From Lysobacterales bacterium 15-68-25 (GTDB lineage Bacteria; Pseudomonadota; Gammaproteobacteria; Xanthomonadales; Rhodanobacteraceae), in the NCBI GenBank assembly GCA_002279065.1, contig NCKB01000015.1:1-64000 (forward strand): a stretch of DNA of 64,000 bases, in the 5' to 3' direction. The stretch's first letter is position 1. The number at the start of each line of letters is the position of its first letter. The notes beneath the pieces are model-generated. The model was not told the DNA's origin, made no database searches, and saw only the letters and a program-made list of their open reading frames with translations. Shown here piece by piece: positions 51,975-60,949 of the stretch. Made by a program: the position numbers and the translations under genes.

Positions 51975-53228
51975 TCAAGTCTCCGCACATGCCTCGAGCG
52001 GCGAACGGGCATCCATTGCCAGACGGTCGAGGAACGCCGGGGGAAGAATCACCTTGCCGAGCCATCCACGACGAGTGCCGGTCAACACGCGCAGCATCTG
52101 GCCACGGCCACCCGGCAGGCGCGAAAGCGGATGGAACAGCGCATCGCGCAACGCTGGGCCCATTCGCCGATCGGACTGGAACAACGGGGTAAGCCAGCGA
52201 CTCCAGAAATGGTAGATGCCCATGTGCGCCCGGCGATCGGCCTGATAGCGGGCCAGTGCCTCCGGCAGGGCCTCGCCGCTGCGCAGGACATCGCGCAGTG
52301 CCAGCGCATCCAGCAACGCCATGTTGACGCCCTGCCCCAGCTGCGGGCTCATCGCGTGCGCGGCATCGCCCAGCAATACGGCACGGCCGCGATACCACTG
52401 CCGATGCATGGCGTCACGGTAGCGCGCAGGCGCCAGCCCCTGCGGCACGGCCGTCGTCGCCAGCCGCTCCGCGGCCTCGGGCCAGACCGCTTCCAGCGAT
52501 GCGCGCCACGGCTCCACCGCGCCGCCATCCGCGTCGAGCGATGCAGCCGGCAGGCTCCAGAAGAAACTCATCCTCGGCACCGGGTCGTCCGGCCGCGTAC
52601 CGACCGGCAACATGCCGGCCATGCGCCGCGCCGCCACGTAACGCTGGCGCAACTCGCCCGCCCAAGGCCACTGCGCCTGATCGACTAGGCACCATTGCGC
52701 CCCCCACGGGTAGGGCCGGTCGAGGACCGCCGGCGCGATCTGCGCGCGCAGCGACGATGCCGATCCGTCGGCCACGACGATCAGGTCGAAGCCGTCATGG
52801 ACCCGCCCCTCACCATCGACCAGCCGCCCCGCTTCCGCATCGACCCAAACGATGGCGTTGCCCGCATGCAGGCAACGTCCGGACTGCCACGCCGCATCGA
52901 GCAACTGGAACAGCGCCCCGCGCTGCAGGCCGAGGCCGAACAGGCGCGCGTCCAGTTCCGCGTAGCGCATGTCCATCACCGCGCGTCCGGCCGCGGTCTC
53001 GCCGAACAGGCGGCCGATCCGCACGCCATGCGCCAGCACGGCGTCGAGCAGGTCCAGTTCCCACAGCACGCGCAGCCCCACCGGCTGCAACAGGAATCCC
53101 GCACCGACCGGCCCCGGTTGCGCCACCCGCTCGAACACTTCCACCCGGTGGCCGTCGCGCGAAAGCAGCAGCGCCGTCGCCTGCCCGCCGCTGCCGTAAC
53201 CGACCACCGCCACCCGCAAGCGTTTCAT
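51975..53228 (-). CDS. FAD-dependent monooxygenase
   Basis: This 417-aa flavoprotein has a variant dinucleotide site VVGYGSGGQATALLLSRDG at the N-terminus, a DG-type motif (DLIVVADGSASSLR) near 155 and the second FAD signature GRAVLLGDAAHAMSPQLGQG near 285. This is the group A aromatic hydroxylase or ubiquinone hydroxylase fold. The substrate is unknown. It may be co-transcribed with the downstream MFS gene. Confidence 0.88.
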   Translation of the reverse strand: MKRLRVAVVGYGSGGQATALLLSRDGHRVEVFERVAQPGPVGAGFLLQPVGLRVLWELDLLDAVLAHGVRIGRLFGETAAGRAVMDMRYAELDARLFGLGLQRGALFQLLDAAWQSGRCLHAGNAIVWVDAEAGRLVDGEGRVHDGFDLIVVADGSASSLRAQIAPAVLDRPYPWGAQWCLVDQAQWPWAGELRQRYVAARRMAGMLPVGTRPDDPVPRMSFFWSLPAASLDADGGAVEPWRASLEAVWPEAAERLATTAVPQGLAPARYRDAMHRQWYRGRAVLLGDAAHAMSPQLGQGVNMALLDALALRDVLRSGEALPEALARYQADRRAHMGIYHFWSRWLTPLFQSDRRMGPALRDALFHPLSRLPGGRGQMLRVLTGTRRGWLGKVILPPAFLDRLAMDARSPLEACAET

Positions 53229-53442
53229 CGTCCCTGCCCCGATTCGTTTCCTGTCGATCGGACCAAGCCTAGCGACATTTCATCGATACGCCGACGATCC
53301 TCGGTTAGGGTGTCCCGGCGTTGCCGGCACGTCTGCAACGGTCTTGATGACGACGTTACGGCCGGGCCGGTCTTCGATGACCGGTCGCGTCGATGACAGG
53401 CTGGCGCAGATGGCGTCACCCACACCAAGGATGGTTCACCTC

Positions 53443-53934
53443 ATGCTTCTGCTGACCCCGATCACCCCAGAGCACCTGCCCGACGTCCAGCGACACGCTG
53501 CCGCCCCGGGCATCGGTGCGACAAGCTACGTTCCGTCGCCCTACCCGGAAGACGGTGCCATCGCATGGCATGCGGTGGTGGCAAGCCGCATCGACGAGGG
53601 CCGTGCGCAGGTCTTCGCCATCACCGAGGACGGCGACTTCCGTGGCGTCATGAGCATCAACGACATCGACCACAGCGCGGCCCGGGCGCATCTCGACTAC
53701 TGGGTCGCCACGCCGTACCAGGGCCGCGGCATCGCCTCCCTGGCGACCGCGCTGGCCATGCGGCTCGCGGGAACCGATTTGCAGCTGAAAGCCATGCTGA
53801 GCACCTGCCTCGCTACCAACATCGCCTCCCTCCGTGTGCTGGAGCGCAACGGCTTCGTCGCCTACAGCCAGGCGCTGGCGCCCCGGGGCAAATTCCGCGG
53901 CCAGGAACTGTTGCATCTTCGCCGCCGGCTATAG
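53443..53934 (+). CDS. GNAT-family N-acetyltransferase
   Basis: This 163-aa protein has an acetyl-CoA-binding segment (DYWVATPYQGRGIASLATAL, with the Gln-Gly-Arg-Gly-Ile of motif A) and a C-terminal RVLERNGFV typical of the RimJ/RimL group, which acetylates N-termini of ribosomal proteins or other small substrates. The start is uncertain between ATG 53431 and ATG 53443; the latter is used. It is convergent with plsY. Confidence 0.85.
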   Translation: MLLLTPITPEHLPDVQRHAAAPGIGATSYVPSPYPEDGAIAWHAVVASRIDEGRAQVFAITEDGDFRGVMSINDIDHSAARAHLDYWVATPYQGRGIASLATALAMRLAGTDLQLKAMLSTCLATNIASLRVLERNGFVAYSQALAPRGKFRGQELLHLRRRL

Positions 53935-53993
53935 GTCGACCACGCTGAGCGAAAGTTTCTGGTCCTCCACAGCCGGGAAAGCCCGACCCGGCT

Positions 53994-54647
53994 TCAGGAT
54001 TTCGTTCCTTGCCGCCGGAACACTCTCACCCGCTCGAAGCGCGACTCGGTGCCCGCACGCAGCCGCGCCAGGTTGGCGCGGTGGGTGTAGACCAACAGCG
54101 CGGCGGCGACCAGCGCGAACACGATCCGGATCGCTCCTGCCCCGGATACGAGCGCGAACAGCGGCAAGCTGATCGCGGCGAGCACGGTGGACAGCCCGAC
54201 ATAGCCCGTGGACAGCAGGCACAGCAGCCACACGGCCAGGACCGCCGGCAGCGCGACCGGCCACGCCACGGCCAGTGCGCCAACCAGGGTCGCGGCGCCC
54301 TTGCCGCCCCGGAAGCCGTGGAACAACGGCCAGACGTGGCCGGCGACAGCGGCCAGTGCCGCGAGGTATTCGGCCCAGGTGCGGGTCGCCTCGGGCATCC
54401 AGTGCACCGCGAGCCAGGTGGCCAGCGCGCCCTTGCCGATGTCGATCAGCACCGTGCCCAGCGCGAAGCGCCAGCCCTGCGTGCGCAGCGCGTTGGTGCC
54501 GCCGGCGTTGCCGCTGCCCAAGGTGCGGATGTCCACGCCGCGCAGCCGGCCCAGCAACAGGCTGCCGGACAGCGAGCCGAACAGGTAGGCCAGCACGAGG
54601 AGGGACAGCGTGAGGCCCCATGACACCGGATGTGCGGTGGGCGCCAC
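53994..54647 (-). CDS. plsY: Acyl-phosphate:glycerol-3-phosphate acyltransferase PlsY
   Basis: This 217-aa inner-membrane protein has five to six helices. The three conserved PlsY loops are present: SGNAGGTNALR (motif 1), HGFRGGKGAAT (motif 2) and an L-R-H/Y-type segment near the end (THRANLARL). PlsY transfers an acyl group from acyl-phosphate to glycerol-3-phosphate, the first step in phospholipid synthesis. The start appears to be GTG 54647, three bases after the stop of the Fak-type fusion gene, so translation is probably coupled. Confidence 0.92.
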   Translation of the reverse strand: MAPTAHPVSWGLTLSLLVLAYLFGSLSGSLLLGRLRGVDIRTLGSGNAGGTNALRTQGWRFALGTVLIDIGKGALATWLAVHWMPEATRTWAEYLAALAAVAGHVWPLFHGFRGGKGAATLVGALAVAWPVALPAVLAVWLLCLLSTGYVGLSTVLAAISLPLFALVSGAGAIRIVFALVAAALLVYTHRANLARLRAGTESRFERVRVFRRQGTKS

Positions 54648-54650
54648 GGC

Positions 54651-56462
54651 TCAGTTCTCCACCGGCTGCACGCTGACCACCAGCGTGCCCGGCCCGGCAT
54701 GCGCACCGATCGCCGGCCCCGTCTCGACCAGCCACGATTCCTCGCACGGCAGACGGGCGCGTAAGGCATCGAGCAGGGCCGCACCCTCATCCGCCGAGTC
54801 GCAGTGGCCGACGATCACCCGCCAGCGCGCTCCCGCCGGCAGACGCCGGGCGATGTGGCCCGCGAAGCGTTCAATCAGCCGGCCACGGCCGAACAGTCCA
54901 GCGACCACGCCGAGCTTGCCGCTCGGCTTGACCCGCGCGATCGGCACCAGCCCCAGCAGCTCCACCACGGTCTTGCTCCACGCCGGCAGGCGCCCGCCGC
55001 GCACCGGCATGGTCAGGTCGCGGGTCATCGCCCAGGTCAGCGTACGCGGCCGCAGGGCTTCCAATCGGGCCACGATCTCCGCCGCATCGGCTCCCTCGCG
55101 CGCCGCCTCGGCAGCGGCGATGGCGAGCAGCGCCTGGCCACCGGCGGCATTCGCGCTGTCGACGATGAAGGTGCGCGCGGCATCGCCGCGCTGCGCGGCG
55201 GTCTCGGCCGACTGGATCGTGCCCGACACCGCGCGCGCCACGCCCACGTAGATCACCGCCGGATGATGGGCGAGCAGGAAGTCGAACTGGCGACGGAAAT
55301 CGCCCGGCGCCGGCTGGCTGGTCCGTGGCAGCACGGCGCTCTCGCGCAGGCGGGCGTAGAACTGCGCCGGCGTCATGCCGACCTTGTCCAGGTAATCCTG
55401 CTCGCCGAAATTGAGCCGCAGCGGCACCACGTGCAGGTGCAGCGCCTCGGCCAGTCCCTCGGGCAGGTCGGCCGAGGTGTCGGTGACGATGGCAACCGCT
55501 CCGGCCCGCTCCGCCGAGCGCGCCTGCGCATGCATGTCGTCCGCCTTGGTCGACTCGACCCGGCCGAATCGGGCCGCCGTTTCGAACAGGGCCTGCGGCG
55601 AGGCGACGTGCGCATGCAGGCGCATCCTGGTGACCGACCCAGCAACCACGATGCAGGAGGCACCCAGCGCCTGGACCGCCTCGCGCACGGCAGCGGGATG
55701 CAGGTCGCTGCCGGTGATCAGGCACTCGCTGCACCAGCGGTGCGCCGGGTCGGCGTCGGCCAGTTCGTCGTCGCCGTGGGCAAGCAGCGGATCGAGCTCC
55801 GGCACGGCCGCGGCGATCGGCGCCGCCTCCCCGCCGAGCACCGCGCCAATACCCTCGAGCAGATGCACGAAGCCCTGTGCCCCGGCGTCGACCACACCGG
55901 CCTTCTGCAGCACCGGCAGTTGCTGCGGCGTGTGGGCCAGGGCGCGGCGGGAGCGTTCGAGCGCGGCGCCGAACCACGCGCGGAGATCGCCCACGTCGTC
56001 GCGTGCCTCCAGCGACTCGGCGAAGGCGGCGATCACGCTGAGCATGGTCCCCTCGCGCGGCTCGGCCACCGCCTCGCGCGCGGCGCGTGCCCCGGCCTGC
56101 ACCGCCTGCGCCAGTCGCGCCGGCGCCACCGCGACGCGGTCGCCGAGGTCGCTGGCGACGCCCGTGAGGAACTGCGCCAGGATCGCCCCGGAGTTGCCGC
56201 GGCCGCCGTCGACCGCCTCCTCGCCGACCCGACGCAGCAGTTCGCCCACGCCAGCCGACCGACGGCTCAACGCACCGCTGAGCACGCTGCCCATGGTGAA
56301 GGCCAGATTGTTGCCGGTATCGCCGTCGGCCACGGGAAACACGTTGATCCGGTTGAGCCCGTCGCGGCCGGCGATCACCCGGTGCGCGCCGGCGATCAGG
56401 GCGCGGCGCAGGCCGGGGCTGCGGATCGCGCGTCCGGCGCGCGGCAAGGTAGCGGTGATCAT
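54651..56462 (-). CDS. DAK2-FakA-middle-DegV fusion: putative single-chain fatty acid kinase
   Basis: This 603-aa protein has three parts. Residues 1-205 form a DAK2 kinase domain with VFPVADGDTGNN (Asp46 and Asp48 for metal/ATP). Residues about 242-315 match the FakA middle domain: RWCSECLITG (Cys244) and RLHAHVASP (His283, His285), the set used for a structural metal in FakA. Residues about 322-603 form a full DegV/FakB fatty-acid-binding domain (VTDTSADLP, PRTSQPAPGDF, GTIQSAE, GAHAGPG). In Firmicutes, FakA phosphorylates the fatty acid held by separate FakB, giving acyl-phosphate. Here both are in one chain, three bases upstream of plsY, whose substrate is acyl-phosphate. The start is placed at ATG 56462. 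Confidence 0.88.
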   Translation of the reverse strand: MITATLPRAGRAIRSPGLRRALIAGAHRVIAGRDGLNRINVFPVADGDTGNNLAFTMGSVLSGALSRRSAGVGELLRRVGEEAVDGGRGNSGAILAQFLTGVASDLGDRVAVAPARLAQAVQAGARAAREAVAEPREGTMLSVIAAFAESLEARDDVGDLRAWFGAALERSRRALAHTPQQLPVLQKAGVVDAGAQGFVHLLEGIGAVLGGEAAPIAAAVPELDPLLAHGDDELADADPAHRWCSECLITGSDLHPAAVREAVQALGASCIVVAGSVTRMRLHAHVASPQALFETAARFGRVESTKADDMHAQARSAERAGAVAIVTDTSADLPEGLAEALHLHVVPLRLNFGEQDYLDKVGMTPAQFYARLRESAVLPRTSQPAPGDFRRQFDFLLAHHPAVIYVGVARAVSGTIQSAETAAQRGDAARTFIVDSANAAGGQALLAIAAAEAAREGADAAEIVARLEALRPRTLTWAMTRDLTMPVRGGRLPAWSKTVVELLGLVPIARVKPSGKLGVVAGLFGRGRLIERFAGHIARRLPAGARWRVIVGHCDSADEGAALLDALRARLPCEESWLVETGPAIGAHAGPGTLVVSVQPVEN

Positions 56463-56573
56463 GCGGCAGGCAGCATCCGTGGACAGGTCAGCCGCACGAG
56501 CGTACGACGAGGTATGGAGTGCGCGCATGCTGCATCGCACGCGGCGCCGGGCCGGGCGCCATCGTGGAGTACC

Positions 56574-57464
56574 ATGCCGCCCCTTCCCGCACGCGGCCGC
56601 GCCGCACCTCCGGAGCCTTCCTTGACGCACTACGCCGGCCCCCTGCTGACCCGCGACACCGGCGCGGCCCTGCTCGACGCCGCCCGGCGCGGCGACGCCT
56701 CGTGGCAGGGTTCGCTCGATCTCGGCCGCTCGACCGGCGAGGCGCAGCTCGACGCGGAAGGCTGGCGGTGGCGCGACCGGCGTTACCCCTACCCCGGCAA
56801 GCTCAGGGACCGCACGATCTACTGGTGGGACGGCGAGGAGTTCGCACCGGTCTCGCGCTTCTCCGGCTCGCTGATCAAGCTGGTGCCGACCGAGTGGAAC
56901 GTGCCGACCTTCGAGATCGACGGCATCAAGATGCTGCCCTCGGCGAAGGAGTCGCCGCTGGACGACGCGCGTCGCAAGGTGGCGCTGGTCGAACCACGGG
57001 GCAAGACCGTGCTCGACACCTGCGGCGGCCTCGGCTACTTCGCCGCGTGCTGCCTGGAGAGCGGCGTGGCGCGCATCCGGTCGTTCGAGAAGAACGCCGA
57101 CGTGCTGTGGCTGCGCACGATCAATCCGTGGTCGCCCGACCCGGACGCATCCGCCAGCGGCGGCCGCCTGCAACTGACCCACGCCGACGTGTCGGAGGCC
57201 ATCACCGGCCTCGCCGACGCTTCGGTGGACGCCGTGCTGCACGACCCGCCGCGCTTCGGCATCGCCGGCGAGCTGTATGCGCAGACCCTCTACGACCAGC
57301 TCGCCCGCGTGCTGCGTCGGGGCGGCAGGCTGTTCCACTACACCGGCAGCCCCAACAAGCTCACCAGCGGGCGCGACGTGCCGCGCGAGGTGGCACGTCG
57401 GCTCGAACGCTCGGGCTTCAAGGCGGAACTGGCGCTGGACGGGGTATTCGCGACGCGGCGGTGA
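56574..57464 (+). CDS. Class I SAM-dependent methyltransferase
   Basis: This 296-aa protein has a SAM-binding motif I (VLDTCGGLGYFAACCLESG) near residue 147 and a catalytic D-P-P-R-F loop (VLHDPPRF) near residue 226. The DPPxF pattern is shared by N6-adenine or other amino-group methyltransferases of RNA/DNA, and the arrangement recalls a group described from archaea. An N-terminal domain (residues 20-135) with YWWDGEEFAPVSRFSGSLIK and TFEIDGIKML is of unknown role. Start ATG 56574 follows GTGGAG; TTG 56622 behind CGGAG is a real alternative. The target is unknown. Confidence 0.82.
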   Translation: MPPLPARGRAAPPEPSLTHYAGPLLTRDTGAALLDAARRGDASWQGSLDLGRSTGEAQLDAEGWRWRDRRYPYPGKLRDRTIYWWDGEEFAPVSRFSGSLIKLVPTEWNVPTFEIDGIKMLPSAKESPLDDARRKVALVEPRGKTVLDTCGGLGYFAACCLESGVARIRSFEKNADVLWLRTINPWSPDPDASASGGRLQLTHADVSEAITGLADASVDAVLHDPPRFGIAGELYAQTLYDQLARVLRRGGRLFHYTGSPNKLTSGRDVPREVARRLERSGFKAELALDGVFATRR

Positions 57465-57479
57465 AGACCGTACGGCCGC

Positions 57480-58160
57480 TCAGCCCGTCTTCGCGGCGGG
57501 TGGCATGCCCAGGTCCTTGCGCAGCTCGTCGCGCACCGACGAGAGCTCACCCTGGGTCGAGCCGATGGTGGTGATCATCTGCCGCAGCTCGTACAGGAAA
57601 TCCTTCGGCACCACTGGATTGCCCAGTTGCAGGTCGCTGAGAAAATCGACCATGCGTGGCCCGTTGAACAGCAGCACGGCGTCGTGCTGGATCCACGAGG
57701 TCAGCTCGCGATCGGCCGAATAGGCCGCGGAATAACGCTGCAGCTCCGGCGCATCGATCCAGCCGGCGGACTGGTTGGCCACCGCCACGTCCCAGGCGTC
57801 GGTCGCCTGCGAGGGAAAATTGAGGTTGAGCGCAAACAGTTCGCGGTGATCGTGGATGTCCGCGTTGATCTGCGCATCGGTCTTGCCGGATGCGATGTCC
57901 GCACGCACCAGCTGCTCGAGCTGGTGCAGCTTGGCCAGATTCTTGCCGTTCTTCGCCAGTGATTCCTCGATGCCATCGAGGTTCTCGTGCAGCTCGCGAT
58001 CCATCCGCTCCACTGCAACTTTTGCCGCCTCGGCGTGATGCGCATGCTCGATCCAGGCCTCCAGACCCAGCGCGGTGAGGATCGACAGCACGATCATCAG
58101 ATAGTGCTTGGCGAAGTCCTTCAGCGACTCCAGCCTGGCCTTGGGCAGTTCCAGATGCAT
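57480..58160 (-). CDS. Hypothetical membrane-anchored protein
   Basis: This 226-aa protein has a single N-terminal transmembrane helix (YLMIVLSILTALGLEAWI) then a long helical, probably coiled-coil region (HAEAAKVAVERMDRELHENL, GIEESLAKNGKNLAKLHQLE). The topology is N-in with a periplasmic helical domain. Similar proteins are seen in Xanthomonadales with no known role. GGAG precedes the ATG. It is convergent with the methyltransferase gene. Confidence 0.75.
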   Translation of the reverse strand: MHLELPKARLESLKDFAKHYLMIVLSILTALGLEAWIEHAHHAEAAKVAVERMDRELHENLDGIEESLAKNGKNLAKLHQLEQLVRADIASGKTDAQINADIHDHRELFALNLNFPSQATDAWDVAVANQSAGWIDAPELQRYSAAYSADRELTSWIQHDAVLLFNGPRMVDFLSDLQLGNPVVPKDFLYELRQMITTIGSTQGELSSVRDELRKDLGMPPAAKTG

Positions 58161-58228
58161 GGCGATACTCCGTCCGGGGGCGCGGCAGCGTACACGATCT
58201 CCCCGTCAGTCTGACCGCGCAGTCTCCC

Positions 58229-58966
58229 TCAGCGCCAACCGGCCTCGCGTGCGGCACGTTCCTCGGCGGCATCGAAGGCGTCGCCGCGAATCCTCGCATC
58301 GACTGCCGCCCGGACAGCGGGCGGCAGCGCGCTGGCCGCCTGGCGGATCGGGCCGGCGCCTTCGCTGGCCGGCGCCACCAGCACCGGCAGCGACCAGCCG
58401 TCGCCGCGGCGACACGCCAGCCCGGCCATCGCCGGTTCGTCGCGATGAACGAACGTGCGGCAGATGACGCCGTCGGCGTCGCGGAAGGTCAGCCCCACCG
58501 AAGTCTCCACGCCGGCTGCCGGAGCACTGGCCAACTGCGTGTCCAGCGCCCGGCGCAACGCGCCGGAGGCGAACGACTGGCCGTCCTGGGTTCGCACCAG
58601 CGGGGGCGGAGCGCCATGCCAGAACAACGCGGCGAGCAGCGCTACCGATGCGGCGAGCGCGGCCGGCACCAGCCAGCGTGCGCGGCGCTGCCGGCCCGAC
58701 CGGCGCGCGGGCAGCGGCACGACCTTCGCCGGCTCGGCATCCGCTGTCGCGGGGGCGCGCAGCAGATCGGCGAGGCGTTCGGGCACCGGCTCGTCCAGCA
58801 CCGGGTCGAAATGTCCGCGCAGCGCGGCAAGCAACGCGCGCTCGCGAGCCACGCGCGCGGCAAGCGCCGGGTCGTTGGCCATGGCCGCCTCGATCCGCGC
58901 CAACTGGGCGGAATCGAGCTGCCCATCCACGTAGGCCCGCAGAGTGTCGTCGTCGATCGGATTCAT
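58229..58966 (-). CDS. Anti-sigma factor (ECF partner)
   Basis: This 245-aa protein has a cytoplasmic N-terminus (DDDTLRAYVDGQLDSAQLAR) of the kind seen in anti-sigma domains, though it lacks the HxxxCxxC zinc motif. One transmembrane helix near residue 100 (WLVPAALAASVALLAALFW) and a periplasmic domain (about 120-245) follow. Its start overlaps the sigma factor stop (ATGA). It should hold the sigma factor at the membrane until a signal arrives, probably through regulated proteolysis. Confidence 0.83.
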   Translation of the reverse strand: MNPIDDDTLRAYVDGQLDSAQLARIEAAMANDPALAARVARERALLAALRGHFDPVLDEPVPERLADLLRAPATADAEPAKVVPLPARRSGRQRRARWLVPAALAASVALLAALFWHGAPPPLVRTQDGQSFASGALRRALDTQLASAPAAGVETSVGLTFRDADGVICRTFVHRDEPAMAGLACRRGDGWSLPVLVAPASEGAGPIRQAASALPPAVRAAVDARIRGDAFDAAEERAAREAGWR

Positions 58967-59469
58967 GCTTCGCTTCCCAGGTGATCTTGCAGGGCACTGC
59001 GCGCGCGGGACAGCCGGCTGGTGACGGTGCCGACCGGCACGCCGAGCAGGTCGGCGGCCTCGCCGTAGGACAGGCCCTCGACCAGTACCAGCGCCACCAC
59101 TTCGCGGTGGTCCTCCGGCAGGGCCGCCATCGCCTCGGCCAGGGCGAGCCGCTGCGCCGGCGGCGCGCTGCCGTCCGCCACCGTCGCCGCGTCGTCGTCT
59201 TCGGGCACGAACACCTCCCGCGAGCGACCGCGTGCGCGCAGCTCGTCGCGCCAGGCATTGCGCGCGATGGCGAACACCCAGCGATCCAGCGCGCCGTCCG
59301 GCCGCCACTGCGAGGCACGCGCCAGCGCCCGCTCGATCACCAGTTGCACGAGATCGTCCGCGTCATCGACATGGCCGGTCAGCGCCCGCGCCAGACGGCG
59401 CAGGCGCGGCAGCAGGTGGATCAGTTCTTCGCGCACTCGCGAACCGCTCTCGGTGTTCTTCATGTGCAT
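58963..59469 (-). CDS. ECF-family RNA polymerase sigma factor
   Basis: This 168-aa sigma-70-type ECF factor has region 2 (LLPRLRRLARALTGHVDDAD, DLVQLVIERALARA, DRWVFAIARNAWRDEL) and region 4 (LPEDHREVVALVLVEGLSYG, EAADLLGVPVGTVTSRLSRA). The start is uncertain between ATG 59469 and ATG 59463; no good ribosome site is seen for either. Encoded with its anti-sigma factor and divergent from a secreted S8 protease, which may be a regulon member. A divergent promoter must lie in 59470-59582. Confidence 0.92.
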   Translation of the reverse strand: MHMKNTESGSRVREELIHLLPRLRRLARALTGHVDDADDLVQLVIERALARASQWRPDGALDRWVFAIARNAWRDELRARGRSREVFVPEDDDAATVADGSAPPAQRLALAEAMAALPEDHREVVALVLVEGLSYGEAADLLGVPVGTVTSRLSRARSALQDHLGSEA

Positions 59470-59582
59470 GACGTTCGAGCCAGGCCAATCCTTCCATCCG
59501 ACGCGAGTGCTCGGTTCGGAAGCATAAATCCGCCCGATGCTAGCATCCGCGCCGTTTCCGTCCTGCCGCTCCGGATCCCCGC

Positions 59583-60845
59583 ATGCGCCTGCCTCGCCAT
59601 CTCCTGTCTGCCAGCATCGCCATTGCCGGTGGGCTGATCGCGCCGGTGGCCTGCGCGCAACTGACCGGCGTGCTGCACGGGCCGCCGCCACTGCCGGCGA
59701 ACCTGCCCGCAATGGTGCCGCAGGTCGCCGTCAGCGGACGCGTCGACACGCCGCGTATCGACGACCTGCTGCGCGGCGTGCGCGCCATGAGCCGTCCGCA
59801 GCAGATCCAGGCCCTGCTGCGCGACCCGTCGCAGCGCGTGGCGCTCGATCCATCCGGCAACCCGGTGCTGCGCGGCGAGTTTCTCGCCACCGGACTCACC
59901 GACGCGGAGGTAGCCACGTTGCAGGGCCTGGGTTTCCAGGTGGAGCGGGCACCTGGGGATCAGGACGACCTGGGCCTGCATCTGGCCATCGTGCGCGACT
60001 TGCGTCGTCGCAAAGAGGCCGATGCCTTGCGCGCGCTCGAGCGCAGCGCCCCCGGCGCCAGCTTTACCTACCAGCATCTCTACCTGCCGGCCGGCGCGAT
60101 CGGTGCCGCTGACGACAGCATCGCTCCCGCGACAACCGACCCGCGCGCGACCCCCGCGCCGATCGAAGTGGGACTGATCGACGGTGGCATCGCCTCGGAT
60201 GCGCCCGCCCTGGCGCACACCCGGATCACCCGGTTCGGCTGCACCCGTCCGGACGCATCGCCTCATGGCACCGCGGTGGCCTCGCTCCTGGCCGACGGTG
60301 TCGGCGACCGGCTCTATGCGGCCAACCTGTGGTGCGCAGACGCGGTGGGTGGGGCCACCTCCAGCCTGATCCGCGCACTCGCCTGGATGGACCGCGAGCA
60401 CGTGCCGGTGATCAACATCAGCCTGGTCGGCCCGGACAATCCGCTGCTCGCCCGGGCGGTGCAGGCCATGCTCGCGCGCGGCCACGTGCTGGTGGCGGCC
60501 GTGGGCAACGACGGCCCCGCCGCGCCGCCGCTGTATCCGGCTGCCTACCTCGGCGTGATCGGCGTCAGTGCCGTCGACAGCCACGACCGCCTGCTACCCG
60601 AGTCCGGCGCGGGCCCGCAGGTGGCGTTCTGCGCCCTCGGCGTGGTCGGCGAGGGGGACGACGCCATGCGCGGGACATCCTTCGCCGCACCGATCGTCGC
60701 GCGACGCGCTGCGCAGCTGCTGGCCGCACCGCAGGCCGGGGCGGCTGCACGCATCGAGGCTGCGCTGGCACGACAGGCCCAGGACCTCGGCGCCCCCGGC
60801 CGCGACCCCCGCTACGGATTCGGGCTGCTCGCGCCGGAAGGCTGA
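59583..60845 (+). CDS. Secreted S8 (subtilisin-like) serine protease
   Basis: This 420-aa protein has a signal peptide (cleaved about ACAQ) and a propeptide-like region (residues about 30-190), then the catalytic domain with Asp200 (GLIDGGIAS), His228 (PHGTAVASLLAD) and Ser366 (RGTSFAAPIVA). The oxyanion Asn is in AAVGNDGP. It should be active in the periplasm or outside the cell. It is divergent from the ECF sigma/anti-sigma operon, suggesting it is under that system's control. Confidence 0.92.
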   Translation: MRLPRHLLSASIAIAGGLIAPVACAQLTGVLHGPPPLPANLPAMVPQVAVSGRVDTPRIDDLLRGVRAMSRPQQIQALLRDPSQRVALDPSGNPVLRGEFLATGLTDAEVATLQGLGFQVERAPGDQDDLGLHLAIVRDLRRRKEADALRALERSAPGASFTYQHLYLPAGAIGAADDSIAPATTDPRATPAPIEVGLIDGGIASDAPALAHTRITRFGCTRPDASPHGTAVASLLADGVGDRLYAANLWCADAVGGATSSLIRALAWMDREHVPVINISLVGPDNPLLARAVQAMLARGHVLVAAVGNDGPAAPPLYPAAYLGVIGVSAVDSHDRLLPESGAGPQVAFCALGVVGEGDDAMRGTSFAAPIVARRAAQLLAAPQAGAAARIEAALARQAQDLGAPGRDPRYGFGLLAPEG

Positions 60846-60949
60846 ACGGTCCCGCAACGCAGCCGGAGGCAGTGGGAAGGATCATCGTCACCGGCGCGTC
60901 CTGGACCTTCGCAAGCCGCGGATCCCCCGCCGGCAAGGAGGTCCACCTC

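Noticed and set aside
54804-56573. Upstream 590 codons in frame with the class I methyltransferase gene
   Set aside because: Antisense to the Fak fusion gene and without protein-like features; the methyltransferase begins at 56574 or 56622.
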